Assembly: GCF_013266755.1 (NCBI RefSeq)
Contig: NZ_JABRWJ010000004.1
Coordinates: 558,001 to 622,000 of the forward strand
DNA from: Pseudaquabacterium terrae
GTDB taxonomy: Bacteria; Pseudomonadota; Gammaproteobacteria; Burkholderiales; Burkholderiaceae_C
Length of the DNA: 64,000 nucleotides
Direction: 5' to 3'
A model generated the notes under the pieces. The model was not told the origin of the DNA. It worked only from the letters and a program-made list of their open reading frames with translations, and searched no databases. Below, piece by piece: positions 48,890 through 57,376 of the stretch. Each line of letters starts with the position of its first letter. The stretch's first letter is position 1. Position numbers and translations under genes: made by a program.

Positions 48890-50707
48890 TCAACGTCCGC
48901 GCAGGAACAAGCCGTCGAGCTCCTTGACGGTGACCTGGCGCCAGGTCGGCCGGCCGTGGTTGCACTGGTCGGCGCGCTCGGTGCGCTCCATGTCGCGCAG
49001 CAGCGCGTTCATCTCGGCCAAAGTGAGCGTCCGGTTGGCGCGCACCGCGCCGTGGCAGGCCATCGTCGCCAGCAGCTCGTCGCGGGCGCGCTGCACCGCG
49101 CGCGAGGCGCCGACCTCGGCCAGCTCGGCCAGCACTGCGCGTGCCAATGCGACCGGGTCGGCATCGGGCAGCGCGGCGGGGCGTGCGCGCACCGCGAGCA
49201 CGCCCGGCGCGAGCGGCGCGACGTCGAGGCCGAGCGCGGCCAGCCCGTCGGCTTGCGCCTCGGCGGTCGCCCACTCGTCGCCGGTGGCGGCGAAGGTGGC
49301 GGGGATCAGCAGCGGCTGCGCGGTGAGCGCGCTGTCGCCCTGCGCCGCCTTCAGGCGCTCGTAGACGATGCGTTCGTGCGCCGCATGCATGTCGACGATC
49401 ACCAGGCCGTGGCGGTTCTCGGCCAGGATGTAGGCGCCGGCCAGCTGGGCGAGCGCGCGGCCGAGCGGCCAGGCCTCGGCGTCCGACGCAGCTGCCGCCG
49501 GCGCGTCGGTGGCCGGGGCAGCAGCGCCCGGCGGCGCATCGAGCACCGCCGCCGCGGCGCCCGCCGGACCGACGTTCCAGCGCGGCGCCGGTTCCTCGGC
49601 GCGCAGCCAGGCCAGCTCCTGCAGGCCGAGGCCGCGCTGCTCGCCGCCGACGATCGGCCGCCACGCCGGCGTGGCCAGCGCAGGGGGCGGCTCGACGGCG
49701 CTGCCGTCCAGCGGCGCGCGTGACGCGGCCAGCACCGCTTCGATCGCATGGCGCACGGCCTGGTGGATCTCGCGGCCATCGCGAAAGCGCACCTCGATCT
49801 TCGTCGGATGCACGTTGACGTCGACGCGCTGCGGATCGATCTCGAGGAACAGCACGTAGCTCGGCTGGCGCTGGCCGTGCAGTACGTCTTCGTAGGCGCT
49901 GCGCGCACCGTGCGCGATCAGCCGGTCGCGCACGAAGCGGCCGTTGACGTAGACGTACTGCTGATCGGCGCGCGCGCGCGCCGCGTCCGGCAGGCCGGCG
50001 CGGCCGGTCAAGCGCAGCGGGCCGGCACCGGCCTGCAGCAGGCGGCTTTGCGCGATGAAGTCGGCACCGAGCACGTCGGCGATGCGCTGTTCGGCCGCGG
50101 CCGGCCGCCATTGTTCGATCAGCTTGCCGTCGTGCCAGATCGCGAAGCCGACCTCCGGCCGCGCCAGTGCATGGCGGCGCACCGCGTCGACGCAATGCGC
50201 GAGCTCGGTGGCGTCGGTCTTCAGGAACTTGCGCCGCGCCGGCGTCGCGAAGAAGAGCTCGCGCACCTCGACGCTGGTGCCGCGCGCACGCGCTGCCGGC
50301 TGCAGCTCGCCGCTGCGCGCGTCGAGCCGGTGCGCGTGCGCGGCGCCGTCGCAGCGGCTGGCGATCGACACTTCAGCGATCGAGGCGATCGCCGCCAGCG
50401 CCTCGCCGCGAAAACCCATCGTCGCGACTGATTCCAGCTCGGCCAGGTTGGCGATCTTGCTCGTCGCATGGCGCTTCAGCGCCAACGGCAGTTGCTCGGC
50501 CGGGATGCCGCACCCATCGTCCTCGACCAGGATGCTGCGCACGCCACCGGCGGCCAGCCGCACGGTGACCTGCGTGGCGCCGGCGTCGAGCGCGTTGTCG
50601 ACCAACTCGCGCACGACAGAGGCCGGCCGCTCGACCACCTCGCCGGCGGCGATCTGGCTCACCAGTTCGTCGGGCAATTCGCGGATCGGGCGGCGGGTCG
50701 CGGTCAT
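48890..50707 (-). CDS. mutL: DNA mismatch repair protein MutL (endonuclease type)
   Basis: 605 residues. GHKL ATPase motifs are all present: VRELVDNALDAGA, VEDDGCGIP, TMGFRGEALAAI and RGTSVEVRELFF. After a proline/alanine linker (about 350-420) the C-terminal domain holds VIVDMHAAHERIVYERLK, the DxHA(x)2E(x)4E metal site of nicking MutL proteins, with Met where Gln is common. The end has MACHGAVRANRTL, and QCNHGRPTWRQV (zinc/metal motif). This implies MutH-independent mismatch repair. GATAAT lies eight bases before the ATG with no Shine-Dalgarno sequence. Confidence 0.96.
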   Translation of the reverse strand: MTATRRPIRELPDELVSQIAAGEVVERPASVVRELVDNALDAGATQVTVRLAAGGVRSILVEDDGCGIPAEQLPLALKRHATSKIANLAELESVATMGFRGEALAAIASIAEVSIASRCDGAAHAHRLDARSGELQPAARARGTSVEVRELFFATPARRKFLKTDATELAHCVDAVRRHALARPEVGFAIWHDGKLIEQWRPAAAEQRIADVLGADFIAQSRLLQAGAGPLRLTGRAGLPDAARARADQQYVYVNGRFVRDRLIAHGARSAYEDVLHGQRQPSYVLFLEIDPQRVDVNVHPTKIEVRFRDGREIHQAVRHAIEAVLAASRAPLDGSAVEPPPALATPAWRPIVGGEQRGLGLQELAWLRAEEPAPRWNVGPAGAAAAVLDAPPGAAAPATDAPAAAASDAEAWPLGRALAQLAGAYILAENRHGLVIVDMHAAHERIVYERLKAAQGDSALTAQPLLIPATFAATGDEWATAEAQADGLAALGLDVAPLAPGVLAVRARPAALPDADPVALARAVLAELAEVGASRAVQRARDELLATMACHGAVRANRTLTLAEMNALLRDMERTERADQCNHGRPTWRQVTVKELDGLFLRGR

Positions 50708-50715
50708 CGGGCCGG

Positions 50716-50735
50716 ATTATCGGCGCCGCGATAAT
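50716..50735. promoter_or_regulatory. Mirror-image divergent -10 elements for mutL and dedA
   Basis: ATTATC at 50716-50721 (GATAAT on the minus strand) and GATAAT at 50730-50735 face away from each other over eight bases. Each is exactly eight bases before its start codon (mutL ATG 50707, dedA ATG 50744). Both transcripts would begin at or near the start codon. The two polymerases could not occupy the site together. Confidence 0.6.
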
Positions 50736-50743
50736 GCCGCCCG

Positions 50744-51391
50744 ATGGAACTGCTGATGACCCTCGTCGACTTCGTGCTGCATGTCGACCGCCACCTGCGC
50801 GTCTTCGTCGAAGCCTACGGTTCTTGGGTCTACCTGCTGCTTTTCCTGATCATCTTCGTCGAGACCGGTCTCGTCGTGATGCCCTTCCTGCCGGGCGATT
50901 CGCTGCTCTTCGTGGTCGGTGCGCTGGCCGGGATGGGGATGATCAGCTACCCGGGGGTGATGCTGCTGATGACGGCCGCGGCGATCGCCGGCAACCAGAC
51001 CAACTACGCGATCGGCCGCCGCATCGGCGACAAGGTGTTCTCGTGGGAGCAGTCGCGCTGGTTCAACAAGCGCGCCTTCGACCGCGCGCATGCCTTCTAC
51101 GAGCAGTACGGCGGCATCACGATCGTGCTGGCGCGCTTCATGCCGTTCGTGCGGACCTTCGCCCCCTTCGTCGCCGGTGTCGCGAAGATGACGCGCAGCA
51201 AGTTCACGTTCTACGATGTCAGCGGCGGCACGCTGTGGGTCGTCAGCCTGGTCACCGCGGGCTACCTGTTCGGCAACATGCCGTGGGTGCAGCGCAACCT
51301 GTCGAACATCATCTGGGCGATGATCGTGATTCCGGGGGTCATCGTGCTGATCGGCGCGTTGAAGACCAGGCGCAAGCAGCCGGCCGTCTGA
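50744..51391 (+). CDS. DedA/VTT family membrane protein
   Basis: 215 residues. Conserved DedA features: FIIFVETGLVVMPFLPGDSLLF near residue 45-65, then NYAIGRRIGDKVF, GGITIVLARFMPFVRTFAPFVAGVAKM (the FxR...P...G re-entrant region) and a final membrane helix. DedA proteins are implicated in undecaprenyl-phosphate or phospholipid recycling and proton homeostasis. Its downstream neighbour amiC converges with it. The start lacks a Shine-Dalgarno sequence and sits eight bases after GATAAT. Confidence 0.93.
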   Translation: MELLMTLVDFVLHVDRHLRVFVEAYGSWVYLLLFLIIFVETGLVVMPFLPGDSLLFVVGALAGMGMISYPGVMLLMTAAAIAGNQTNYAIGRRIGDKVFSWEQSRWFNKRAFDRAHAFYEQYGGITIVLARFMPFVRTFAPFVAGVAKMTRSKFTFYDVSGGTLWVVSLVTAGYLFGNMPWVQRNLSNIIWAMIVIPGVIVLIGALKTRRKQPAV

Positions 51392-51400
51392 GCCTCACCC

Positions 51401-51454
51401 GCGAGGATCGCTACAAGGCGCGGTTACGCGAGGATCGCTACAAGGCGCGGTTAC
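51401..51454. repeat. Perfect 27-bp tandem duplication at the amiC 3' end
   Basis: Two identical 27-base units, 51401-51427 and 51428-51454, each beginning GCGAGGATCG and ending GCGGTTAC. The second copy contains the last codons and stop of amiC; the first lies between amiC and dedA and repeats that coding end after the stop. This is probably a recent slipped-strand duplication. Confidence 0.95.
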
Positions 51455-52811
51455 GCGCGAGAGGCGGATTGCGCGCGAAGTAGCGCCGGATGCCGGTGAA
51501 CAGCGCCTCGACCAGCTTGTCCTGGTAACCCTCGTCGCGCAGCTTGGCTTCTTCGCCGGGATTGGTGATGAAACCGGTCTCGACCAGGATGCTCGGGATG
51601 TCGGGCGCCTTCAGCACCGCGAAGCCGGCCTGCTCGACCTGGCGCTTGTGCAGCGCGCCGACGCGGCCGATGCGTTCGAGCACTTCGCGGCCGATCACCA
51701 GGCTGTCGCGGATCTGCGCAGTGGTGCTCATGTCGACCATCGCGCGCAGCACCTGCGCATCCTTCACCGCGGTGTTGGCGCCGCCGACCAGGTCGGCGCC
51801 GTTCTCCTTCTGCGCCAGCCAGCGCGCCGCGCTGCTGGTGGCGCCCGACTCCGACAGCGCGAACACCGAAGCACCCTTGGCCTGCGGCGTGAAGAAGGCG
51901 TCGGCATGGATCGAGACGAAGAGGTCGGCCTGCACGCGTCGCGCCTTGCGCACGCGCTCGTGCAGCGGCACGAAGAAGTCGGCGTCCCGCGTCAGCATCG
52001 CGCGCATGCCGGGCACGCTGTTCAGGCGCTCGCGCAGCTTGCTGGCAATCTGCAGCACGACGTCCTTCTCGCGCAGCCCGCTGGGGCCGATCGCCCCCGG
52101 ATCCTCGCCACCGTGGCCGGGGTCGAGCGCGATGACGATCAGCCGGTCGATGCGGCGCTGCTCGTCGGCCGGCAGCGTCGCGACGGCCGGCGGGGTGGGC
52201 GCCGGTGGCAGCGCCGGAGCCGATGCGGTCGGCCCGGGGCCGGGCGCCGAGGCCGCGCTGCGCGGCTGCTCGAGCTTGCCGATGAACTCGCCGAGCGCGT
52301 CGTTCATGCTCTTCGCGGCCTGCGCTTCGGCGCGCTCGCGGTCGCGGATCAGCTCGAGCAGCGGGTCGTGCTGCTGCGTCGGGTGCAGGTCGAAGACCAG
52401 GCGGTGCCGGTAGGCGGCCACCGGCGGCAGGCTCAGCTGCTGCGGCGCGACCGGCTGCTTCAGGTCGACCACCAGGCGCACCACGCGTGGCTGGTTCTGA
52501 CCGATGCGCACGCCGGCGATGTAGGGGTCGTCGGCGCGTACCTTGCCGACCAGCTCGCGCAGCGCCGGGCTGAGCTCGAGCTGCTCGATGTCGATCACCA
52601 GCCGTGGCGGCGAATCGGCGACGAAGTGCCGCGCCGCGAGCGCGACGTCGGACTCGATCGTCACGCGGCTGTAGTCGTTGGCCGGCCAGACGCGCACGCC
52701 GACGATGCTCGCCGCGCCCCAGGCCAGGTCGCGGCCGGCCAGCAGCAGCACCAGCGTGCCGAAACGCTGCAGTGCAACACGTCGAGGGAGGGGCGGTGGC
52801 AGCTCAGCCAT
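51438..52811 (-). CDS. amiC: N-acetylmuramoyl-L-alanine amidase AmiC
   Basis: 457 residues from the ATG at 52811 (MAELPPPLP); 52823 is an alternative. The Tat signal is PRRVALQRFGTLVLLLAG. An AMIN domain (about 40-140) for septal/peptidoglycan targeting precedes a proline-rich linker and the zinc amidase domain: IALDPGHGGEDPGAIG (His, Glu), VSIHADAF (His) and SILVETGFITNPGEE (catalytic Glu). It splits septal peptidoglycan during daughter-cell separation. It starts inside the last codons of tsaE. Its C-terminus (ARNRAL) lies in the tandem duplication. Confidence 0.95.
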   Translation of the reverse strand: MAELPPPLPRRVALQRFGTLVLLLAGRDLAWGAASIVGVRVWPANDYSRVTIESDVALAARHFVADSPPRLVIDIEQLELSPALRELVGKVRADDPYIAGVRIGQNQPRVVRLVVDLKQPVAPQQLSLPPVAAYRHRLVFDLHPTQQHDPLLELIRDRERAEAQAAKSMNDALGEFIGKLEQPRSAASAPGPGPTASAPALPPAPTPPAVATLPADEQRRIDRLIVIALDPGHGGEDPGAIGPSGLREKDVVLQIASKLRERLNSVPGMRAMLTRDADFFVPLHERVRKARRVQADLFVSIHADAFFTPQAKGASVFALSESGATSSAARWLAQKENGADLVGGANTAVKDAQVLRAMVDMSTTAQIRDSLVIGREVLERIGRVGALHKRQVEQAGFAVLKAPDIPSILVETGFITNPGEEAKLRDEGYQDKLVEALFTGIRRYFARNPPLARNRAL

Positions 52812-53289
52812 GCAGCAGCTCAACGCCGCGCGGCGTCATTGCGTCGACATGCACGTCGCGACTGTCATCGTCGCGCACGGCGATCTGAAAGCGCAGGTCG
52901 GGCATCGGCAACAGTCCGGCGGCATGGTCCGGCCACTCGGCAATCTTCAGGCCCGGTGCGGCCAGCACGTCACGCAGGCCGGCGTCCAGGCCCTCGCGCG
53001 GATCGCTGAAGCGATAGAAGTCGAAGTGAGCGGCCAGCGCGCCTCCCGGCAGTTCGTAGGGCTCCATCACCGCGTAGGTCGGGCTCTTGATGCGGCCGCT
53101 GACGCCCAGCGCGCGCAGCAGGTGGCGCACGAAGGTGGTCTTGCCGGCACCGAGCGGGCCGTGCAGCTCGATCAGCGCCTCGTGGATACCGGCGCGCGCG
53201 GCCAGGATTTGCGCGAACGCTGCGCAGGAGGCCTCGTCGGCCCAATGCAGGCGCCGCGTTTCTAGAATGAGCGAATGCGCGAGGGTCAC
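52804..53289 (-). CDS. tsaE: tRNA threonylcarbamoyladenosine biosynthesis ATPase TsaE
   Basis: 161 residues from GTG at 53289. No ATG fits, and 161 residues matches family length (about 150-160). P-loop LHGPLGAGKTTFVRHLL; SPTYAVMEPY and HFDFYRFSDPREG (Walker B/His) are diagnostic, then IAEWPDHAAGLLP. With TsaB/C/D it makes t6A37. The GTG start makes its 5' end overlap the divergent queG start by 15 bases; a non-standard start further in is possible. Confidence 0.92.
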   Translation of the reverse strand: MTLAHSLILETRRLHWADEASCAAFAQILAARAGIHEALIELHGPLGAGKTTFVRHLLRALGVSGRIKSPTYAVMEPYELPGGALAAHFDFYRFSDPREGLDAGLRDVLAAPGLKIAEWPDHAAGLLPMPDLRFQIAVRDDDSRDVHVDAMTPRGVELLHG

Positions 53290-54402
53290 GTCACAGAGCG
53301 GGAAGAGCCGGCGGCGGCGGGGGGTGCGCTCGATGCGGCCGGGCTGCTCGAGCGGCTGCGCACCTGGGGACACGAGCTCGGATTCTCCCAGATCGGTGTG
53401 GCCGGCATCGACCTGCACGAGGCCGAGGCCGGGCTGCAGGCCTGGCTGGCCGCGGGCTTTCACGGCAGCATGCACTACATGCAGGCCCATGGCCTGAAGC
53501 GGGCGCGGCCGGCCGAGCTGGTGCCCGGCACGTTGCGCGTGATCACCGCGCGTTTGGACTACCTGCCGCGCGATACGCCGCAGGGCTGGCAGGCGATCGG
53601 CTTCGAGCGCTTGCGCGAGGCACAGCTCGGCAATGTCTCGATCTATGCCCGCGGCCGCGACTACCACAAGGTGCTGCGCCAGCGGCTGCAGAAGCTGGCC
53701 GATCGATTGCAGGAAGCGGTCGGCCCGTTCGGTCACCGCGTCTTCACCGATTCGGCACCGGTTCTCGAGGTCGAGCTGGCGCAGCGCAGCGGCCTCGGCT
53801 GGCGCGGCAAGCACACGCTGGTGCTGTCGCGCGAGGGCGGCTCGATGTTCTTCCTCGGCGAGATCTACGTCGACTTAGGCCTGCCGCTCACACCGCCGGG
53901 CGGCGCGCACTGCGGCCAGTGCAGTGCCTGCATCGACGTCTGCCCGACCCGGGCGATCGTCGCGCCGTACCGGCTCGATGCGCGGCGCTGCCTGTCGTAC
54001 CTGACGATCGAGCAGGACGGCCCGATCCCGATCGAATTCCGCGCCGCGCTCGGCAACCGCATCTACGGCTGCGACGACTGCCAGCTCATCTGCCCGTGGA
54101 ACAAGTACGCACAGCGCAGCACGCTGCCCGACTTCGACCGCCGCGAGGCGCTGGCCGAGCCGACGCTGCTCGCGCTGTGGGCCTGGAGCGAGGCCGACTT
54201 CCTGCGCCACACCGAGGGCAGCGCGATCCGCCGCATCGGCCATGCGCGCTGGCGCCGCAACCTGGCGGTGGCGCTCGGCAACGCCTGGCGGGACAGCGGC
54301 GACCGGCGCGTGGCGCAGGCCCTCGACGCGGCGCGCGGCGAAGCTTCGCCGCTGCTGCGTGAGCACATCGAGTGGGCGCTCACGCAGCGCAGCGACGCAT
54401 GA
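53275..54402 (+). CDS. queG: Epoxyqueuosine reductase
   Basis: 375 residues. The B12-binding N-terminal reductase region (GFSQIGVAGIDLHEAEA; FHGSMHYMQAHG) is followed by two 4Fe-4S clusters, HCGQCSACIDVCPTRAI and YGCDDCQLICPWNKYA, and a C-terminal HEAT-like end. It reduces epoxyqueuosine to queuosine in tRNA. TAGAAT stands six bases before the ATG with no Shine-Dalgarno sequence; this hexamer lies inside the tsaE 5' end. The next gene overlaps its stop (ATGA). Confidence 0.95.
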   Translation: MREGHVTEREEPAAAGGALDAAGLLERLRTWGHELGFSQIGVAGIDLHEAEAGLQAWLAAGFHGSMHYMQAHGLKRARPAELVPGTLRVITARLDYLPRDTPQGWQAIGFERLREAQLGNVSIYARGRDYHKVLRQRLQKLADRLQEAVGPFGHRVFTDSAPVLEVELAQRSGLGWRGKHTLVLSREGGSMFFLGEIYVDLGLPLTPPGGAHCGQCSACIDVCPTRAIVAPYRLDARRCLSYLTIEQDGPIPIEFRAALGNRIYGCDDCQLICPWNKYAQRSTLPDFDRREALAEPTLLALWAWSEADFLRHTEGSAIRRIGHARWRRNLAVALGNAWRDSGDRRVAQALDAARGEASPLLREHIEWALTQRSDA

Positions 54403-56411
54403 GGCGGTGCATCCGCGCGGCGGTCCTCGCGGCCTGCCTGTGCGCATTGGGCGAGGTCTCCGCGCAGCCCACCGGCGTCGACCGCAGCGGCTTCGATGCC
54501 AGGACCCGTGTGCAGGACGACCTGTTCCGCGCCGTCAACGGTGGCTGGCTCGATGCGACCGAGATGCCGCCGGACAAGCCCGTGCTCGGCAGCTTTGTCG
54601 TGCTGCGCGATCTGTCGGACGAGCGCGTGCGTGCGATCGCCGAAGGCCTCGTCGACCGCCCGCCCGAGGGCGACGCCGATGCAGCGCGCATCGCCGCCTT
54701 CTGGCGCGCCTACACCGACACCGCGACGCTGGAGCGGCGCGGGTTGAAAGCGGTGCAGCCGCTGTTCGAGCAGATCGATCGCCTCGACACGCCGGGCGCG
54801 CTGCTGGCCTGGTTGGGCGCGCACCAGGCGGTGATCGAGGGGCCGTTGATGCTGCGGATACGGCCCGATGCGCGCGAGCCGTCGATGCAGCGGGTGCACC
54901 TGATGCAAGGCGGCCTGGGTCTGCCGGATCGCGACTACTACCTGCTGCCGGACGAACGTTATGCGCAGGCGCGCGCGGCCTATCGCCATCATCTGCAGAC
55001 GCTGTTCCTGCTCGCCGGCAGCCCCGAGCCGGCGCTGTGGGCGCGGCAGGTCTTCGCGCTCGAGCAGCAGCTCGCGGCGCGCCAGGTCGACCGGGTCACG
55101 AACCGTGATCCGAAGCAGGCCTACAACCCGATGTCGCTGGCCCAGTTGCGTGCCGCGGCGCCCGGCGTGGCCTGGGGCGCGCTGTTCGACGCCGCGGGGC
55201 TCGAGGACGTCGAGCCGCTGGTCGTGGCGCAGCCGGGTTACGTCGTCGGCCTCGCGGCGCTGCTGGCCGAAGCGCCGATCGTGCATTGGCAGCGCTACCT
55301 GAAGGCGCATCTGCTCGACGAGGCGAGCGAGGTGCTGCCGGCGGCTTTTCGCGAGGCGCGTTTCGTGTTCCGCGACTCGGTGCTGCGCGGCACCACCGCG
55401 CAGCGGCCGCGCTGGCAGCAGGCGGTCGGCGCGCTGAATGCCGCGCTGGGCGAGGCGGTCGGCCGGCGCTACGTCGCGCTGCACTACCCACCGGGGCACC
55501 AGGCGCGCATGCAGGCGATGGTGCAGCATCTGCTGCGGGCCTTCGACGAATCGATCGGCGAGCTGCGCTGGATGTCGGCCGCGACGAAGGCGCAGGCGCG
55601 CGACAAGCTGGCGAAGATGCAGGTCAAGATCGGCCACCCACAGCGCTGGCGCGACGACAGCGGGCTCGAGCTGAAGCCCGACGACGCCTTCGGCAACCGG
55701 CTGCGCGTGATCCGCCACGAGTGGCAGCGCCAGGTCGCGCGCGCCGGCCGGCCGGTGCTGCGCGACGAGTGGAGCACGACGCCGCAGACGGTCAACGCCT
55801 TCTACTCGTCGCCGCGCAACGAGATCGTCTTTCCGGCCGCCGTGCTGCAGCCGCCGTTCTTCGATCCGCAGGCCGACGATGCGCAGAACTACGGCGCCAT
55901 CGGCGCGATCATCGGCCACGAGATCAGCCACGGCTTCGACGACCGCGGCAGCCAGTTCGATGGCGAGGGCCGGCTTCGCAACTGGTGGACGGCGGAGGAT
56001 CGCGCGGCCTTCGATGCACTCGGGGCGCGGCTGGTCGCGCAATACGGCGCCTACGAGCCGCTGGCGGGCAAGCGCATCAACGGCCGCTTGACGCTCGGCG
56101 AGAACATCGCCGACCTGTCGGGTTTGCAGGTCGCGTACAAGGCCTGGCAGCGCTCGCTCGATGGCGCGCCGGCGCCGGTGATCGACGGGCTGAGCGGGGC
56201 GCAGCGCTTCTTCGTCGGCTGGTCACGCGCCTGGCGCGGCAAGCTGCGGGCCGAGGCCGAGCTGCTGCGGCTGACGACCGACCCGCATTCGCCGCCGCGC
56301 TATCGCGCGAATGGCGTGGCGATCAATCACGATGCCTTCCACGAGGCCTTCGGGACCCGGCCGGGCGATGGGATGTTCAAGCCGGAGGCGGAACGCATCC
56401 GTCTCTGGTGA
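54399..56411 (+). CDS. M13 family (neprilysin-like, PepO-type) metalloendopeptidase
   Basis: 670 residues from the ATG at 54399. The signal peptide (AAVLAACLCALGEVSAQ) directs export. Typical M13 parts: QDDLFRAVNGGWLD near the N-terminus, QTVNAFYSSPRNEIVFPAAV, the zinc site IIGHEISHGFDDRG (HExxH), third ligand in LGENIADLSGLQVAY, and a C-terminal GDGMFKPEAERIRLW as in NEP/PepO. It probably degrades short peptides in the periplasm. Overlap with queG suggests co-translation, though the functions are unrelated. Confidence 0.95.
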   Translation: MRRCIRAAVLAACLCALGEVSAQPTGVDRSGFDARTRVQDDLFRAVNGGWLDATEMPPDKPVLGSFVVLRDLSDERVRAIAEGLVDRPPEGDADAARIAAFWRAYTDTATLERRGLKAVQPLFEQIDRLDTPGALLAWLGAHQAVIEGPLMLRIRPDAREPSMQRVHLMQGGLGLPDRDYYLLPDERYAQARAAYRHHLQTLFLLAGSPEPALWARQVFALEQQLAARQVDRVTNRDPKQAYNPMSLAQLRAAAPGVAWGALFDAAGLEDVEPLVVAQPGYVVGLAALLAEAPIVHWQRYLKAHLLDEASEVLPAAFREARFVFRDSVLRGTTAQRPRWQQAVGALNAALGEAVGRRYVALHYPPGHQARMQAMVQHLLRAFDESIGELRWMSAATKAQARDKLAKMQVKIGHPQRWRDDSGLELKPDDAFGNRLRVIRHEWQRQVARAGRPVLRDEWSTTPQTVNAFYSSPRNEIVFPAAVLQPPFFDPQADDAQNYGAIGAIIGHEISHGFDDRGSQFDGEGRLRNWWTAEDRAAFDALGARLVAQYGAYEPLAGKRINGRLTLGENIADLSGLQVAYKAWQRSLDGAPAPVIDGLSGAQRFFVGWSRAWRGKLRAEAELLRLTTDPHSPPRYRANGVAINHDAFHEAFGTRPGDGMFKPEAERIRLW

Positions 56412-56420
56412 ATCTGAGGG

Positions 56421-57194
56421 CTACTGCTCGGCGAACGCGCGCTCGATGACGAAGTCCCCCGGCGTCGAGGTGTTGCCTTCCTTGAAGCCGCGGCCTTCGA
56501 GCAGGTGCTTCAGGTCGCGCAGCATCCCGGGGCTGCCGCAGATCATCACCCGGTCCTGCGTTGCGTCGAGCGCCGGCAGGCCGAGGTCGCTGGTCAGCTT
56601 GCCGGTCTCGATCAGCTCGGTCACGCGGCCCATGTTCTTGTAGGTCTCGCGCGTGACGGTCGGGTAGTAGCGCAGCTGGCTGGTGACCATCTCGCCCAGG
56701 AACTCGTGGTTCGGCAAGTGTTCGACGACGAGGTCGTGGTAGGCCAGTTCGTCGACCTGGCGCACGCCGTGCACCAGCACCACCTGCTCGAACTTCTCGT
56801 AGGTGGCCGGGTCGCGGATGATGCTCATGAAGGGCGCCAGGCCGGTGCCGGTGGACATCAGGTACAGCCGACGCCCGGGCACCAGGTAGTCGATCACCAG
56901 CGTGCCGGTCGGCTTGCGGCCGACGATGATCGTGTCGCCGACCTGGATGTGCTGCAGCCGCGAGGTCAGCGGGCCGTCGGGCACCTTGATGCTGAGGAAC
57001 TCGAGGTGCTCCTCGTAGTTCGCGCTGACGATCGAGTAGGCGCGCAGCAACGGCTTGTTGTTGACGCGCAGCCCGATCATCGTGAAATGGCCGTTCGAGA
57101 AGCGCAGCGACTGGTCGCGCGTGGTCGTGAAGGTGAACAGGCGGTCGGTCCAGTGGTGGACGCTCAGCACACGCTCTTCGTTGAAGGCACTCAT
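56421..57194 (-). CDS. fpr: Ferredoxin--NADP reductase
   Basis: 257 residues. FAD site LLRAYSIVSANYEEHLEF (RAYS), NADP site LMSTGTGLAPFMSIIRD, VLVHGVRQVDELAY, ICGSPGMLRDLKHLL, and the bacterial-type C-terminus FVIERAFAEQ. This subclass (like Azotobacter FPR and E. coli Fpr) recycles ferredoxin or flavodoxin, often under oxidative stress. It converges with the M13 gene; only nine bases separate their stops. Confidence 0.95.
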   Translation of the reverse strand: MSAFNEERVLSVHHWTDRLFTFTTTRDQSLRFSNGHFTMIGLRVNNKPLLRAYSIVSANYEEHLEFLSIKVPDGPLTSRLQHIQVGDTIIVGRKPTGTLVIDYLVPGRRLYLMSTGTGLAPFMSIIRDPATYEKFEQVVLVHGVRQVDELAYHDLVVEHLPNHEFLGEMVTSQLRYYPTVTRETYKNMGRVTELIETGKLTSDLGLPALDATQDRVMICGSPGMLRDLKHLLEGRGFKEGNTSTPGDFVIERAFAEQ

Positions 57195-57280
57195 GGGTCT
57201 TGCTCGACAGTTGCTCGGGAAATGATGCGCCGCGGCGGTTCAGCAGTCCGTCACGGGTGCGACATCGGGTGGATACTGAT

Positions 57281-57306
57281 TTTCATGTAGTGGAGACTAC
57301 ATGAAA
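57281..57306. promoter_or_regulatory. Perfect 11-bp-arm palindrome upstream of the substrate-binding protein gene
   Basis: TTTCATGTAGT (57281-57291) and ACTACATGAAA (57296-57306) are exact complements around GGAG. It lies between divergent fpr and the substrate-binding-protein gene, 70 bases before the latter's ATG. TATTCT at 57329-57334 is a -10 candidate downstream, so binding would cover the -35 region: a repressor-type operator. It shares ATGTAGT with the palindrome at 16847-16863. Confidence 0.65.
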
Positions 57307-57376
57307 TTACGTCCGCGGCGGAATGCGTTATTCTGCCCCGAACCCAGGGTTGTCCCTGACCAGGAGGACTTTCCGC

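Noticed and set aside
51401-51454. A phage attachment site duplication
   Set aside because: Copies are directly adjacent with nothing between and no integrase or tRNA gene nearby.
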